DNA of 46,274 nt. Origin: Ichthyophthirius multifiliis. Its lineage: Eukaryota; Ciliophora; Oligohymenophorea; Hymenostomatida. Position 1 is the stretch's first letter, and each line of letters starts with the position of its first letter. Both the position numbers and the translations under genes were made by a program. Location: positions 1 through 46,274 of the forward strand of contig NW_004086994.1 of the NCBI RefSeq assembly GCF_000220395.1, written 5' to 3'. This document shows, piece by piece, positions 12,143 to 24,300 of the stretch. The notes below the pieces were generated by a model. That model searched no databases. It worked only from the letters and a program-made list of their open reading frames with translations, and had not been told where the DNA came from.

Positions 12143-12543
12143 GATTATTATCATTATTATTTTATTAGAACAAAAACAAATATTTTTTTTGTAGAAAAAA
12201 ATAAAAAAAAATTAAGAAATATTTTTATTTTTTTTTCTTTATTAAATTTACAAAAGAAGGAAAAAATTATTTATTAAAAAAATAAAAAATATAATTTTTT
12301 TTTTTTTTTTTAATTAAAAATAAAAGTTAAAAATTTTATATAAAATTATTTAATTAGAAATTTAATAATAATTTTTAATATATTATATATGTATAATTAA
12401 TAATAAAAATGATTATAATTATATTATATAAACAAAAAAATATAATTAATCATAAAAAATATATAATAAGATTATTTTAATAATTAAATGTTTTTACTTT
12501 TATTTGTAAAAGACCTTATTATTTTATATTTGTATTTTTTTTT
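12143..12543. other. intergenic between convergent genes
   Basis: T- and A-run-rich spacer that takes the 3' ends of both flanking genes. I see nothing else in it. Confidence 0.5.
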
Positions 12544-14426
12544 TCATCTTTTTTTTAATTAACTATAACTATTTTATTTAAAGTTATTATTATTATTATT
12601 TAAAAAAGATGTAGGTCTATTAAAAAGTTTATTATCTGTAAAAAAGTTTTAGAATAACTTATCTTTTTCATTATTATTTTTTATTGTTTCCATATTTTTT
12701 TAATTAAAATATATTTATTATTATTATTATTACTTATCAACTTTAGATTTTTAATCCAACTTAATTTTTTGAATCAGATTTTCCGAAGAGTTAATATTAT
12801 TATTGAAATTATATAATTGTAATTGTGTATTTTTACTTTATTTTTATTTAAAATTATTATTAAACAAATTTAATTTATTATTATAGTTTTAATTCAAATT
12901 CTAAGGTTTTAACCTGTCATATATATTAATAGGCTTATTCTTATATTTGTTTTATGAAAATTCTGCTTTTAAATATAATAATTATTTTTTATTTTTATTT
13001 TTTTAAATAAAAATAATACCAAAAAGTGTCTATTTTAATTCTAAATTACTTCTTACAAAAATATTTGACTTTAAAGAATTCGTATTTTAACCTATATTTT
13101 CTTATAAAAATAGATTATCAATTGAAAATGGTTTATTCTTTGAAATATTTCCGAATTGTTATAAATATTTGATACATTCTTATACTTTATTTTTTTCTAT
13201 TACATTTATTATTAAATATATTTCTTCTCTTATTGGATTTTATAAATTATTTTTTTCTCTCATTAAAAAAATGCATGAAATTCCTAATGTAATTAATTCA
13301 AAATCATAAAATTTACTATCTTTTTTTTTATAAAATTAAAAATATAAAAATGTATAGTTTTCTTACCTTTTATTAATTGTTAAGCTAATTTAAAAATATT
13401 TTCTTCTACATTCTAAACTATATTAGATAATTATTGTTTATTCGGAGGAATTGGTATATTTTTTTTATAAGAATTTTAATTTTATTTATCTTCAGAGATA
13501 ATTATTTCATCATTCTAATTAATTTCGTTTTTATTATTTTCTTTTTAAGAAGGAGTTAATTTTTAAGGGGAATTTTCAACTAATCAGTCGTCATTAAAAA
13601 TAACTCCTTAAGAAAGAAAATATTCCAATAAATCATATAAAGTAAAACATTAGGTTTCAAAATTTAGACTATCTAAAATTTAAATTTCTGCTTTTCTTAT
13701 ATCGTCTCGTGTATATGAATATAAATTAGCATTTTTTTTTAAAGTGCTAATAAAAGGTATTTTAGAGTCTAATTCATTACTTTTTGCTGCAAGCATTAAA
13801 CTTACAGATGAAAATAAATAAAGGTGTTACTCTATTTAAAAAAAAGTTATTTTTTTTTCATTTTAAGGTCTATTTTAAATCATTAACAGGTCCATATAAT
13901 AAATACTTAAAAAAAAGACCTTTTAACTTAATTTTAATGATTTTGTAATTTCGTTCATAAAATTTATTATTTATTCTCTTTACTATTTTTTATTTATAAA
14001 TTTATATGTATATGTTTTATTTTTTTTTAAATTACTTTTAAATATTTTTGATGTTCATTTAAATTGATATTAGTAAATTTGTTTTTTTATTAAATATTTT
14101 TCAAATAATGTTTTGGAGAAAACCTCGTTTTGTAATTCCATGATTAAGATTTTAGTCCATGTATTTTTCCATCCTGTTAATATTTTTAAAAACATATTTT
14201 AAATTTTTATTAAATAAAAATTAAAAACTTCATATAGTCTAATTCCGCAATTAATACAAAATTATTAGTTTTCATAAACTTTAGATTCTTTATGAGGACA
14301 ATTAAATATTTAATCTTACATATCTTATTTTAATTAATTAATATCTGTGAATTATTATGTTCTATATTCTTATTTGTCACTTACAATTTATATTTAAGGT
14401 TTATTAAATTATAACTCTTTAATCAT
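12544..14426 (-). CDS. cyclin-domain protein with N-terminal Cys cluster and an in-frame TGA
   Basis: Exons 14229-14426, 14036-14173, 13367-13982, 13020-13319 and 12544-12965 total 1674 bases (558 codons including the stop). Residues 43-61 hold C43-P-H45, C57 and C60-G, a possible zinc site. A cyclin box starts near residue 113 (QREQIINFMNEITKSLKLSQ), continues through LFSSVSLMLAAKSNE and TRDDIRKAEIQILDSLNFET, and reaches YDLLEYFLSQGVIF at about 227-241. Cyclins bind and activate a CDK or regulate transcription. Codon 245 (13584-13586) is TGA, yet clearly coding sequence continues in the same frame for about 300 residues, so the gene is not simply short. A 90-bp GT..AG segment around it could be an in-frame intron. 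The tail is Asn/Gln-rich. One intron starts GTTTTT. Confidence 0.75.
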
Positions 14427-14780
14427 ATATTTAATAATATTTTTTATTTTTTTTTTATTTTTTTTACAATTATTTATAATAATACATTAATATTTAAATG
14501 ACAAAAATAATAATTTTAAAATATTCAAAAATATAATTTATAAATAAAAGAAAATATTTTGAATATATTGTTTTTTTGATTTTAAAAATAATTTTTTCAA
14601 TTTAAACAAAATAATATATTTACTTATTATAAATATAAAGATTTAAAATTACTAATATTAAATAAAAAATTTATTAAATTTTTATAAAAAATAACAAAAA
14701 ATACATGGAAACAAAAAATTTAAAAAAATATTTTTTTAAAAAATAGAAAAAAAAACATATAAATATAAAATATGAAAAAA
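14427..14780. other. intergenic, no gene seen
   Basis: AT-only spacer between two minus-strand genes; it should contain the cyclin promoter and the 3' end of ABCF3. No motif recognised. Confidence 0.5.
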
Positions 14781-15860
14781 TCATAAAGTATTAGCCACTA
14801 AAGCAGTTCTATAATCTGAAAAATCTCCATTAAACTTTTTAATTCTTCCACTTTTAACATACCATATTTAATCGCAAACTGTAGAAATTAAATGTTAGTC
14901 ATGCGAAACTATAAGTACACCTCCTTAATAATTATTTAAGGCAATAATAAGGGCATTAACTGCATCAATATCTAAATGATTTGTCGGTTCATCCAAAATT
15001 AAAATATGAGGATTTTAATATACAGCCAATGCAAAAGCAACCCTCGATTTTTGTCCTCCAGAAAGTAAATAATTGGGTCTAAGTGCCATATTTCCTGTGA
15101 TACCAAAAGAACCTAAATGTTATCTATAAGCTTCCTAGGTAGAACCTACATAATCTCTTGAAATCTACTCCAAAGGGGAAAGTGTTAAATCTAATTAGTC
15201 CAAATGATGTTAAGTAAACATACTACATCTAAGTTTTCCACTCCTATATTAATTACCTTCAGTAAGTTACAAAGACCCGACCAATAATTTCAAAAGAGTA
15301 GATTTTCCTGCACCGTTAGCGCCTACAATAGCCACTCTAGAATCACAATCAACTGCAAAATTAATCCCTTTAAGTATTACTTAATCTTTAGAATACCCGA
15401 AAGCCCCGTCTTCAATCCTTAAAAGTGGAGGACGAAGTTTTTCAGGAGTAGGGAATATAAATACACATGAAGGGTCTTCTATAACATCTTCTATATTTTC
15501 CATTTTTCCAATTGCTTTTATTCTAGATTACACCAAAGATGCTCTTTTTGCGTTATATCTAAATTTATCAATAAATTCTTGCATATGGGCTACTTTGGCT
15601 TAATTAGCCTCGAATTTTTTCCTTTATAAAGAGTTTTTTTCATAACGAGTTTTTTCAAATTGGTCATAATTTCCTTTATAATAGATTAACTTTTACTCGA
15701 AAAAGTGGATAATGTCAGTACAAGTTACATTTAAGAACTCCCTAGCATGAGATACTACAACTATGGTCATATTACAGTTTATTATATAATCTTCTAACCA
15801 CATAACAGCATCTAAATCAAGATGGTTAGTCTATAAATATAAATATAAAAATAAATAATG

Positions 15861-15946
<86 letters not shown>

Positions 15947-17202
15947 TACAGGTTCATCCAATAATAATACATCAGGTTAAACAAATAAAGCACGTGCTAA
16001 AGATACACGCATTCTCCAACCTCCAGATAATTAAGATGTTGCATTTCTCATCATTTGTTGTGAAAAGCCAAGCCCACCGAGTATCGCAGCTGCTTTAGAT
16101 TCCGCCATATGAGCATCTATTTATTCGAGTCTTTCATATATTTGAGAAAGACGAGAAGCACTTTTTAGGTTGTCTTTTTCTTTTAGTAATTATTGTTCTT
16201 CATTTAAAAGAGATTCTCTTTCAATATCAGTTTCGAGTACCTATATTTTTTATTTTAATTTTTTTTTAATTTTTTTTACGTGTTGTAAAGGAGATTTATA
16301 AGAAGCTTTCGTCTCTTACTCAACTAATAGAATTTATAAATGTTTGGGCATTCCATCGAATTCACTTCTGGCAAGGGCGTTCATGAAACAGGTTTTTCCA
16401 ATACCGTTTCGACCAATAAGTCCATATTTTCTTCCATAAGTTAATCTTAATTTGGCATCTTCTAATAGTGCTCTTCCTCCTATAATGACATTAACGTTAT
16501 CTAATTATAAGTCTAATGTTTTTGCTTCTGAATTTCTATGATGTCTAACCTTTTTATATTTATTTAAAATATTTTTATTTTTTTTACTTAAACTGGAGGC
16601 AGTTTTTTTTCGGTTTCATTCATATCCTTTTGATACCTTTCGAATAATTATTTTTTCTTTTTTAAAGCTTCTTCTTCTCTTTTTAATAATTTCATTTTGA
16701 GTTCTTCGTGCGTTAATTCTTCATTTGTATTAGCACCTCCTTTAGTTCCTCTAAAAGCATCATCATAACCATGATTATGTAAATCGACTTCTTTTATAAG
16801 TTCTACCTAATTTAGGGTTACTGGAGCATCTAATTTTTCGGCTGTTAAATTAAATTTATTCTCTTTTTTTATTATTTGGCTTTACAGCAATATTTCATGT
16901 AATTCATTACATATTTTTAATGCTTATTATTTATTTACCTTTTTATATTTTTTAAATATTTATTAATTTTTAATATTTTTTACATAATTGCCATTATGGA
17001 TAAAATCACCAATAAATTCATATAAATCTTAAGATGTTGTAGGACATTCTTCAATTATTATACCGGCTATATGCTCGTAAAAAAATTCTGGAAGATTTGA
17101 TTATTTTAAAAATTTAGAAACTATTTATGTTGCTTCTTTTATATTTCCTTGATCTTATAAATTGACTTGACTTATTCTTATTAAATTTTCGTGTCGGGAC
17201 AT
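14781..17202 (-). CDS. ABCF3: ABC-F ATPase, ABCF3/GCN20 type
   Basis: Exons 16984-17202, 16588-16938, 16280-16549, 15950-16240 and 14781-15830 total 2181 bases (726 residues; human ABCF3 is 709). There are no TM segments but two ATP-binding cassettes. Walker A1 is GRNGIGKT at 236-243. The first Walker B region reads [17 protein letters not shown], split by intron 3. Walker A2 is GANGAGKST at 547-555, the signature is [13 protein letters not shown], and Walker B2 is [14 protein letters not shown]. The N-terminal ~190 residues match the helical extension typical of ABCF3/GCN20 (including KLDAPVTLN and a DDAFRG stretch). These proteins act at the ribosome: in yeast GCN20 works with GCN1 to activate the eIF2 kinase GCN2 and clears collided ribosomes. 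Intron 3 (119 bp) contains a long (TA)n tract; the others are 38-45 bp. Confidence 0.95.
15876..15942. repeat. (TA)n microsatellite in ABCF3 intron 3
   Basis: About 33 TA units, wholly within an intron that falls in the middle of the first Walker B/H-loop coding region. Confidence 0.95.
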
Positions 17203-17425
17203 TGATTATTTCAATAAGTTTTATTTTAAAATATATATATATATATAAAATATTAAATTAATATGTTTTTTAATAGATATTTTTATTTTATTATTATTAA
17301 TTTTGGATTATTTTTTAAAATGTTATTTATGTTTAATTTTTTGTTGATAAAGAATATAAATGATATGTTTGTGTTTAAAATCTTTTTAAAGACAAAAATA
17401 ATAAAAAAAGTATAATTAGATATTA

Positions 17426-17492
<67 letters not shown>

Positions 17493-17991
17493 CTTTTTAT
17501 TACAAATTAATATATTTATCTTTATACTTTTTACAATTTTTTCGTATTTTTTCTTTTATTTTATTATTTATTAAATATATTTATGAATTATATCAAAACA
17601 ATATTAAATAGTAATAAATAATTATTATCATTATTTTTTTCAAATGATTATTTTAATCTAAATAATTATTATATTACTTAAATTATAAATAAAAATATTT
17701 CTTTTACTCAATCTTATTATAAAAAAAATAAAAATATATTTTTGTTTTTTTTTAACATTATATATCAAATTTCGTTAAAAATGAATTATATATAAAATAT
17801 TATTTTTAATTAGTTTTAAATTATATATATATATACTTTCTGTATATAAATTTTATATTTCTTTTATATTTTATCTTTATTTTTTTCTGAATAAAATTAG
17901 TTTAATCTAAAAAATATTTATAAAAATATAGATATAACTATATTATTTATAGGATTAATAAATTTTAAACATAAAAAAATAATATTTTTAT
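17203..17991. promoter_or_regulatory. divergent intergenic region
   Basis: A 789-bp AT-rich spacer between minus-strand ABCF3 and the plus-strand MORN gene, so it holds two promoters. It includes a (TA)n tract. No other motif stands out. Confidence 0.4.
17433..17487. repeat. (TA)n microsatellite
   Basis: About 27 TA units in the divergent spacer; here the tract is intergenic rather than intronic. Confidence 0.95.
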
Positions 17992-18942
17992 ATGGGGTAA
18001 GATCATTCCTATATTTGTCAAAAAAAAGAAGATAAAGAAACAGTTTGTTAATAAGAATAAATAGATTATTAATTAAATTATATTGAAATAAAATAATATA
18101 TATAACGAAGTATTTTAAACAAAAACAAGCCAATTAGAAACCATTAATTAATTAAACTATAAAAAGTAATTTGTGATGATAATTTTATATAATATTAAAA
18201 TATTGATTTTACTTCTCCTTAAGCAAATTAAATAAATAAAAAAAAATTATCTTTTTATACTCCTATTAAAGAAGTAGGGTAGTTTTCTACTTTAAAAAAA
18301 ACACATTCGTTTTTACATCATTAAGGATTAAATAGTTAAGATTTACAAAAATAATTAGATTCCCAATAAAAAAGTTCTTAAGAAACCGAAGGAACTCCTA
18401 TTCATGTTTATGAAGTATATTAAAATGGTTGTATATATTCAGGATATTAATTGTAATAATAAAAAAATGGATAAGGGGAATACGTTTTTACAGATAAAAC
18501 CGTTTACAAAGGTAATTGGGTTAAAAATAAAATGAATGGAAAAGGGTTAATTATTATATATTTTAATTATATTAACATTATTTACTTTAGTAAATTGTTT
18601 TATCCTGATATGTAAGTTATGTATGAAGGATATTTTTTAGATAATTTTTTTGATGGATAAGGTACTCTTCATAATTGCTATGTTGATAATAGTTTGAGTG
18701 CAGATGATAATATTTATTATTATAATTTTGATAATATTAATAATAAATGGATTAAATATGAAGGAGAGTTTAGTTAAGGGATGAAATGTGGGAAAGGAAG
18801 ATTTTATATATCTAATGGAGATTTTGTTTATGCAGAATTTTTTAATGATTAAATTAGTGGAGAAGGTATAATTTATAAATAAAACTGTAATTTAATAAAA
18901 GGAATTTGGCATAAAAATAAATTAATTAAATTGGTTTATTGA
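17992..18942 (+). CDS. MORN-repeat protein with possible N-myristoylation site
   Basis: Exons 17992-18545 and 18591-18942 total 906 bases (301 residues); the 45-bp intron begins GTTAAT. From about residue 138 onward there are MORN-type repeats (YSGY.....KNGQGEYVF, YKGNWVKNKMNGKG, YEGYFLDNFFDGQG, YEGEFSQGMKCGKGRF). MORN proteins are usually lipid- or membrane-associated cortical, ciliary or signalling proteins. The N-terminus MGQDHS fits the MG...S N-myristoylation pattern, which would give membrane anchoring independent of the repeats. A less conserved Ser/Lys-rich stretch lies between. The ATG at 17992 begins the frame and yields this MG start. The longest antisense open stretch is a shadow. 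Confidence 0.85.
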
Positions 18943-19431
18943 ATAAATCATTTAAACAAAAAAATATCAAAAATATGTGTAAAAATATTAATAATATAAA
19001 TTATATATTTCAATATTATATAATAAATAAAAAATGATAATTATGATAATTAATTATATTTTTTTTTTTAATAATAATTATTTTTATAATTGTATTTTTT
19101 TTAATTAGTATTATTATTTTAATTTAATTTCTATAAAATAAAATAACATAATGCTATCTTTTTTTCTATATTTAAATAGTTTTATATTAATTATTATTGG
19201 AAAATTAACAGTATTTTATCATTTTTCATTACAATTAGTTAATTAGATAAATTACAAAAAATATACATGATAATGTATTTTTAATAAATAAAAATTAAAA
19301 TACTTTTTTTATAAAAAAATATTTTTTATAATCTTTTTTTATTAAAAATAAAATATGTTTAGTAATCGCAATTAATATTCTTATATTTATTTTTTTCTAA
19401 AATTTTTCAAATTGCATTTGTTTTCATAAAG
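18943..19431. other. intergenic, no gene seen
   Basis: AT-rich spacer between convergent genes, without a coding signal I trust. Confidence 0.5.
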
Positions 19432-19705
19432 TCAGTCGAATGCATTCCACAATATTTGGTGCAGTTACAAGCTTTTAATATTTTCAAAGTCTAATTGTGC
19501 AAGTTATATTATTGCTTTTATTTAATATTCGTCTTTGATTTCTTTTTTGTAAATATTTCTATAGAGCTTCAATTATATAAAAAATAGTTTTTAATTAATT
19601 AAGAAATAATTTGGGGGGTTTTATACTATTACAAAATTGTTAGCTGTTAATATAGACTTTAATTGTTTCGGTGAAGGCTTTGTATTATTGAATGTGAAAA
19701 GGCAT
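19432..19705 (-). CDS. small LYR-motif-like protein
   Basis: Exons 19658-19705 and 19432-19566 give 183 bases (60 residues). The protein opens MPFHIQQYKAFTETIK and then LYRNIYKKEIKDEY. The LYR triad sits 17 residues in, followed by a helix matching the family pattern (IIQLAQLDFENIKSLQ). LYR proteins bind acyl-ACP and serve Fe-S cluster or respiratory-complex assembly in mitochondria. Two cautions apply: the 91-bp intron uses an unusual GTC donor, and 60 residues is short for the family (usually 80-100). The same frame continues past the TGA with plausible sequence (LYENKCNLKNF), so the true end may differ. A long open frame exists on the plus strand here, but its translation looks like an antisense artefact. 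Confidence 0.45.
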
Positions 19706-20083
19706 TCCTTTTTAATTTATAGTACATACTTTTTTGTACCTATTTATTTATATCTATGGAATAGGCATATATATTTTCAGAACCAAAGGTTAGAAAAAAA
19801 TAAAATAAAATAGAAAGTATTAATTATAATTATAAAAAAGTTGAAAGCCATAAAAATACCCCTTTTATAATCTTATTATATATAATATATTTAAATTATA
19901 CTTATTTTTTGTTTGATTGTATTTTTCTAATTATTTTTGTATACTAAAAAATTATGATTGATTGTACTTTTTTATAAAAGTTATTTTTTTATTAATTATT
20001 AAATATTACAAATATTAATATTTTTTATTTAAAGAAATAAAAAGTATATTAATAAATAAAATAAAAATTTATTATTAAAAAAT

Positions 20084-20813
20084 ATGCAAATTAATATTTA
20101 TTATTTTGAAAAAATTTCTCTAGTCAATATTCTATTAAAACAAAATCCCTTTCTTAAAATAAAATAAAAAAATCCATATCTTATAATAGGATGAACAAAA
20201 AAATCATGTGTAGTGTATACTCTACTATTAAAAAAGTTTTTTGATCAGTGAAAATGCAGGTTTATCAATTTAATTAGAAAAATCTAAAATGTTTTTTGGA
20301 AAAAGAAAAGCTAAAGAAAAAAAGTATTTATAATCAAAAAAATTTTTTAATCAACAAATTCTTTTTATAAAAAAGCTAATTGGATTTTTGTAAAAATACT
20401 AATAATTTCTTCTAAAAAAAAATTAAATGAAAAAAAATAAAATACAATATTAAAAAAACAAAATTCGAATAATTTTCAAAGTAATATTTTTTTTTTTTTA
20501 TATAAATTAAATGCAGAAATAATAACCTATATAATTAATTAATAATTTGTTGCAAAAATGGGAAATAGATATTATTTAATTTTTTTGTTTTGCATAATAT
20601 TTTTTCAGAAAAAAAAAAAGAGTTAAAAATAGAAAAAATACTAGTAAATAAAAATCTAATAAATATGACATTATTTTTTTCGAATCTAAAAGTAAAATAA
20701 TTAGATGTAATTAATAGAAAATTAATAATCCCATTTATGATTTTTCTGAGGAAGAGTTTAATATTTTTGCCTAAATCTTACTATTCTATTTTAATTTAAA
20801 GCCATATGTCTGA
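20084..20813 (+). CDS. basic protein of unknown function
   Basis: The supported frame runs from about 20190 to TGA at 20811-20813, with a 36-bp GT..AG intron at 20481-20516. I place the start at ATG 20084 with a first exon to 20122 and an intron ending at 20189, giving 208 residues; this uses a GTC donor and is the weakest part. Evidence for coding is composition: SFLISENAGLSIQLEKSKMF, then GKRKAKEKK, and a C-terminal block RVKNRKNTSK with ESKSKIIRCNQQ and YDFSEEEFNIFAQILLFY. No domain is recognised. The protein is strongly basic in the middle, which would suit a nucleic-acid-associated role, but that is only a guess. Confidence 0.4.
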
Positions 20814-21317
20814 TTTAAATATTTATAAAATAAATTTATTATTAAAAAAGGAAAATTGTTCTTTTAGCAAAATTCCTTTTAAAATTTATAAAATATATCA
20901 AAATATTTATAAAGACCATTAAAAACCAAAATAATTTACTATAATTGCTATTAAATATTGAATTTGTGATGAAAAACTATTTTAAAAGTAATTAAATAAT
21001 AACCGAAGTCAAATATAGGTTAACTTGAGTATAATATGTGCATAAAACTTCTGTAAATAAATTTTATTTATGCGATAAAATGAAAATTAAATAGATTTTA
21101 ATTAATTATGCGTTTTTAAAAATTAAAAATTCAATAGTTATCTTTTATTTATTTAAATAAAAATAATAAAAAATGTATATTTTATTTAATTAAAAAAAAA
21201 TAATTGAAATTTATTTAAATATATTAATAAATTTGAAAAAAAAATATTATATAATGTAAAATATACTATTTTATAAATTTATTTCATATTTATTGATTAT
21301 TATTTTCAATAAATTCG
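20814..21317. other. intergenic, no gene seen
   Basis: Spacer between convergent genes. Slightly less AT-rich than other spacers around 20930-21080, but I find no credible frame. Confidence 0.4.
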
Positions 21318-24300
21318 TCATCTTTTTATTTTATTTGGAATAAAATAGGATTCATATTGTATTGGTTTAATATATTAGTAATTAATCTATATGTCTTTTT
21401 AAGTTTATATAAAGTATTTGTCCTTTTTAAGTATTAAATTTTCTTTTTTTAATACATAAAAATTATTTTTAATTTACAATAATAAAATATTACATTTATA
21501 TTCTTTTAATTAATTAATATTTTTAAGACTGAATGAATTTTAAAAAAATAAATTTCTAAATGTCCTATAATATTCATTAGTTTATTTTATTATTATCTTA
21601 TTTCTTAATATTATTTATTTTATATTTAGTAGCTATCTCTTTTTTTCCATGTACTATTATTATATTTTTTATTTGTGCTATTACCATTATATTTACTTTC
21701 TAGTTTTTTAATAGGATATTATAAAATTTAATTTTTTATAGTTTAACTATTAATGATTTTAAAAGGAGATTTATCGCAAATTTTTATAGATTAAATTAAT
21801 TATTATTAACATTATAGGTACTTGTTTAACAGTTATAGAGTATTGATACACTCATTATAATTTTAAATAACAGGATAAACAGTAAATATAAGATTAATAT
21901 TTTTGTAGTTTTACAAATTATAATCGGAATTTGTATCTTTATTTATTAATAATAATTCTTTAATGGATTATTAGAAAGTTTATCCAAAACAGAAATGTTT
22001 TACTTTACTAGAAGATAATAATTTGAATAATATTTCTTTTTTTTCTCCTATAAATATTTTCGCACTAAAATCTCTCACTTTAATCCCTTTATTTTAATTA
22101 TTTTAATATTGTTTTTATTAATTTATTTATTCATTAAATATTTTAATTATATCAAATGCATTTTATTATTATAATACCAAATCAATTATTTAATAATCTA
22201 CATTTATTGTATTTTATATTGAACTATTATCATTCAACTAAGTTCTTTCTTAATACAATAATTCTACTTTCTTAACGACTTTTTATAATGAGTTTTCTAT
22301 AATAAGTTAGATGAATTTTTAAAGTATTTATTCAAAAAGAATTTTTTTATTAGTTTTCTTTTATCCATAAATAATACATAGTATATTATTTTATAAAAAA
22401 TTATTTTTAAATATCTATTTATTTTTATTTAAATTAAAAAATATAAATTAATTTTTTTTTATAAAAAATACAATGTCAAATGTGTCTTGCATTTCCTATA
22501 TATTATTGATTATATTATTTATACTAAATTTATCGACTCCAACGCTTTTATAAAATCCATATTTAGATTATCTTATTAGTTAAACAGCTCTTTTTTCAAA
22601 ATAAATAATATTTAATACTTATAATGTATATTTATTTACTTTTATTGAATTTCAAAATATGGAGCTACATGTTTTTTTGATATTTTTGAATACAAATGTG
22701 TTTATAATTTTGTTGTTTAAGTATTTTATTTATTATTATTGTTTTATTTTTCTAGCTTAGTTTACTATTATATTATTTCTTGAATTTGTGAATTTTCAAG
22801 TTCCTATAATTACGGACAAATGTCATTTTATTCTGAAAATTCTTATTTTTATTCTAAAACATTATTATCATGAAATTTAGATTTATTCTATAAATATCTT
22901 TCTTATTAGAAAAAGCTTATTATCTCTTCATTCTTTTCTTTTAATTAATTTAAACACTCAATTTCTTAATTTTTATCATTAATTTAATTTACATAATTTG
23001 AAATTTTATTTTTCATTTAATCTATTTATATATTTAATGACTCTGTTGTTTCTTACTATATATTTACTTTTAATTATTAGTCATCAAATTATGTTTTTTA
23101 TTATTTTTTTAAGATTATTATTTCTTAATCTAATTCTTAACTTTCATTAAATAATTATTTTTAAAAAATAGAATAGTAATATATAATGATACTTTTTTCT
23201 TTCATTTTATTTATGAAAAATTAACTAGCTAAAAATAAAAATAATAAAAATTATATATTTATTATTAAATAAATACTTTTAGATAATTTTATTTAAATTA
23301 ATTTATTCTTAAACTTGATTTTATAAATTTTATATATCTAAATTAAGCTTTTAAATAATTTCATTATTTTAATCTTTTATTTAATTGATTTACTTTTATT
23401 TTTCTTTTTCTTTTTCTAGTTATTTCTTTAAAATATTATTTTAATTTTCAAATAAATCTAATTAATTTTATTTTTTTTCTAATTAAATATTTTAATCCAT
23501 AATTTATTTCTATAAATTAACTTATTACTATTTTAAAATATTATTTTCGTCGATCAATTTTTAATTTTCGTATTTTAAAATTTAAACTTCTGAATCATTA
23601 TATTAATTTTAATTTTTACTTTATATTACAGCATTTACAATATTATAGAATTTATATTATTTATTTTTTAAGGCATCTTGTTACATAGAATTATTTCTTT
23701 CTACTTATAATTAGATTTCTTAACTTTTTTTAATCAAAATATCAATATTTTATTAAATTTTATTTGCTTTAGATTATTTATCAATATTTTAATTTTATTA
23801 TTTTTTTAATATTTCCTTTTCTTTTTTTAAAAATTCATTTCTTATTTTATAGTTTTCATTTTCTTATTTTAGATTTTCATTTTATTATTTTAATAATACT
23901 ATTTCTTAAACAAAGTTATTTGGTTAATTATCATTTTATTTTTATTAATTTTTTTAAGTTATATTTTCAAGAGTCTATTAATTTTCATAATCTGTTTTTT
24001 TTCTAGTTGTAAATTTAATAATTCTTTATGATTTTAATCTTTTTAAATAATAATAAGTTAATTATTTTATTCATTTCCTTATTTTAAATTTATATTTTAT
24101 GTAATTAAAATTTCTTTTTCTTATTTAAAATCTTTATTTTCCTATTTCAAATCTTTATTTTCTTCATCAAATTAGTTTATTAATGACTAAATACCATTAT
24201 TTTCTTTTTGTAAAACTTAGCTTTATTAATTTTATATATACGCTTTTTATTCATTATTATTGATTTATTTTTAAATTTATATTTGTGTTGTTTTTTATTC

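Noticed and set aside
17918-18133. Minus-strand hydrophobic frame over the MORN gene start
   Set aside because: Antisense shadow of the N-terminal part of a supported gene.
19612-19622. GGGGGGTTTT resembling a ciliate G4T2 telomere repeat
   Set aside because: Single occurrence inside an intron of the LYR-like gene; no tandem repeats.
19354-19961. Long plus-strand open frame (about 200 codons)
   Set aside because: Composition is Phe/Ile/Leu/Tyr-rich and it lies antisense to the LYR-like exons; with TGA as the only stop, long chance frames are common.
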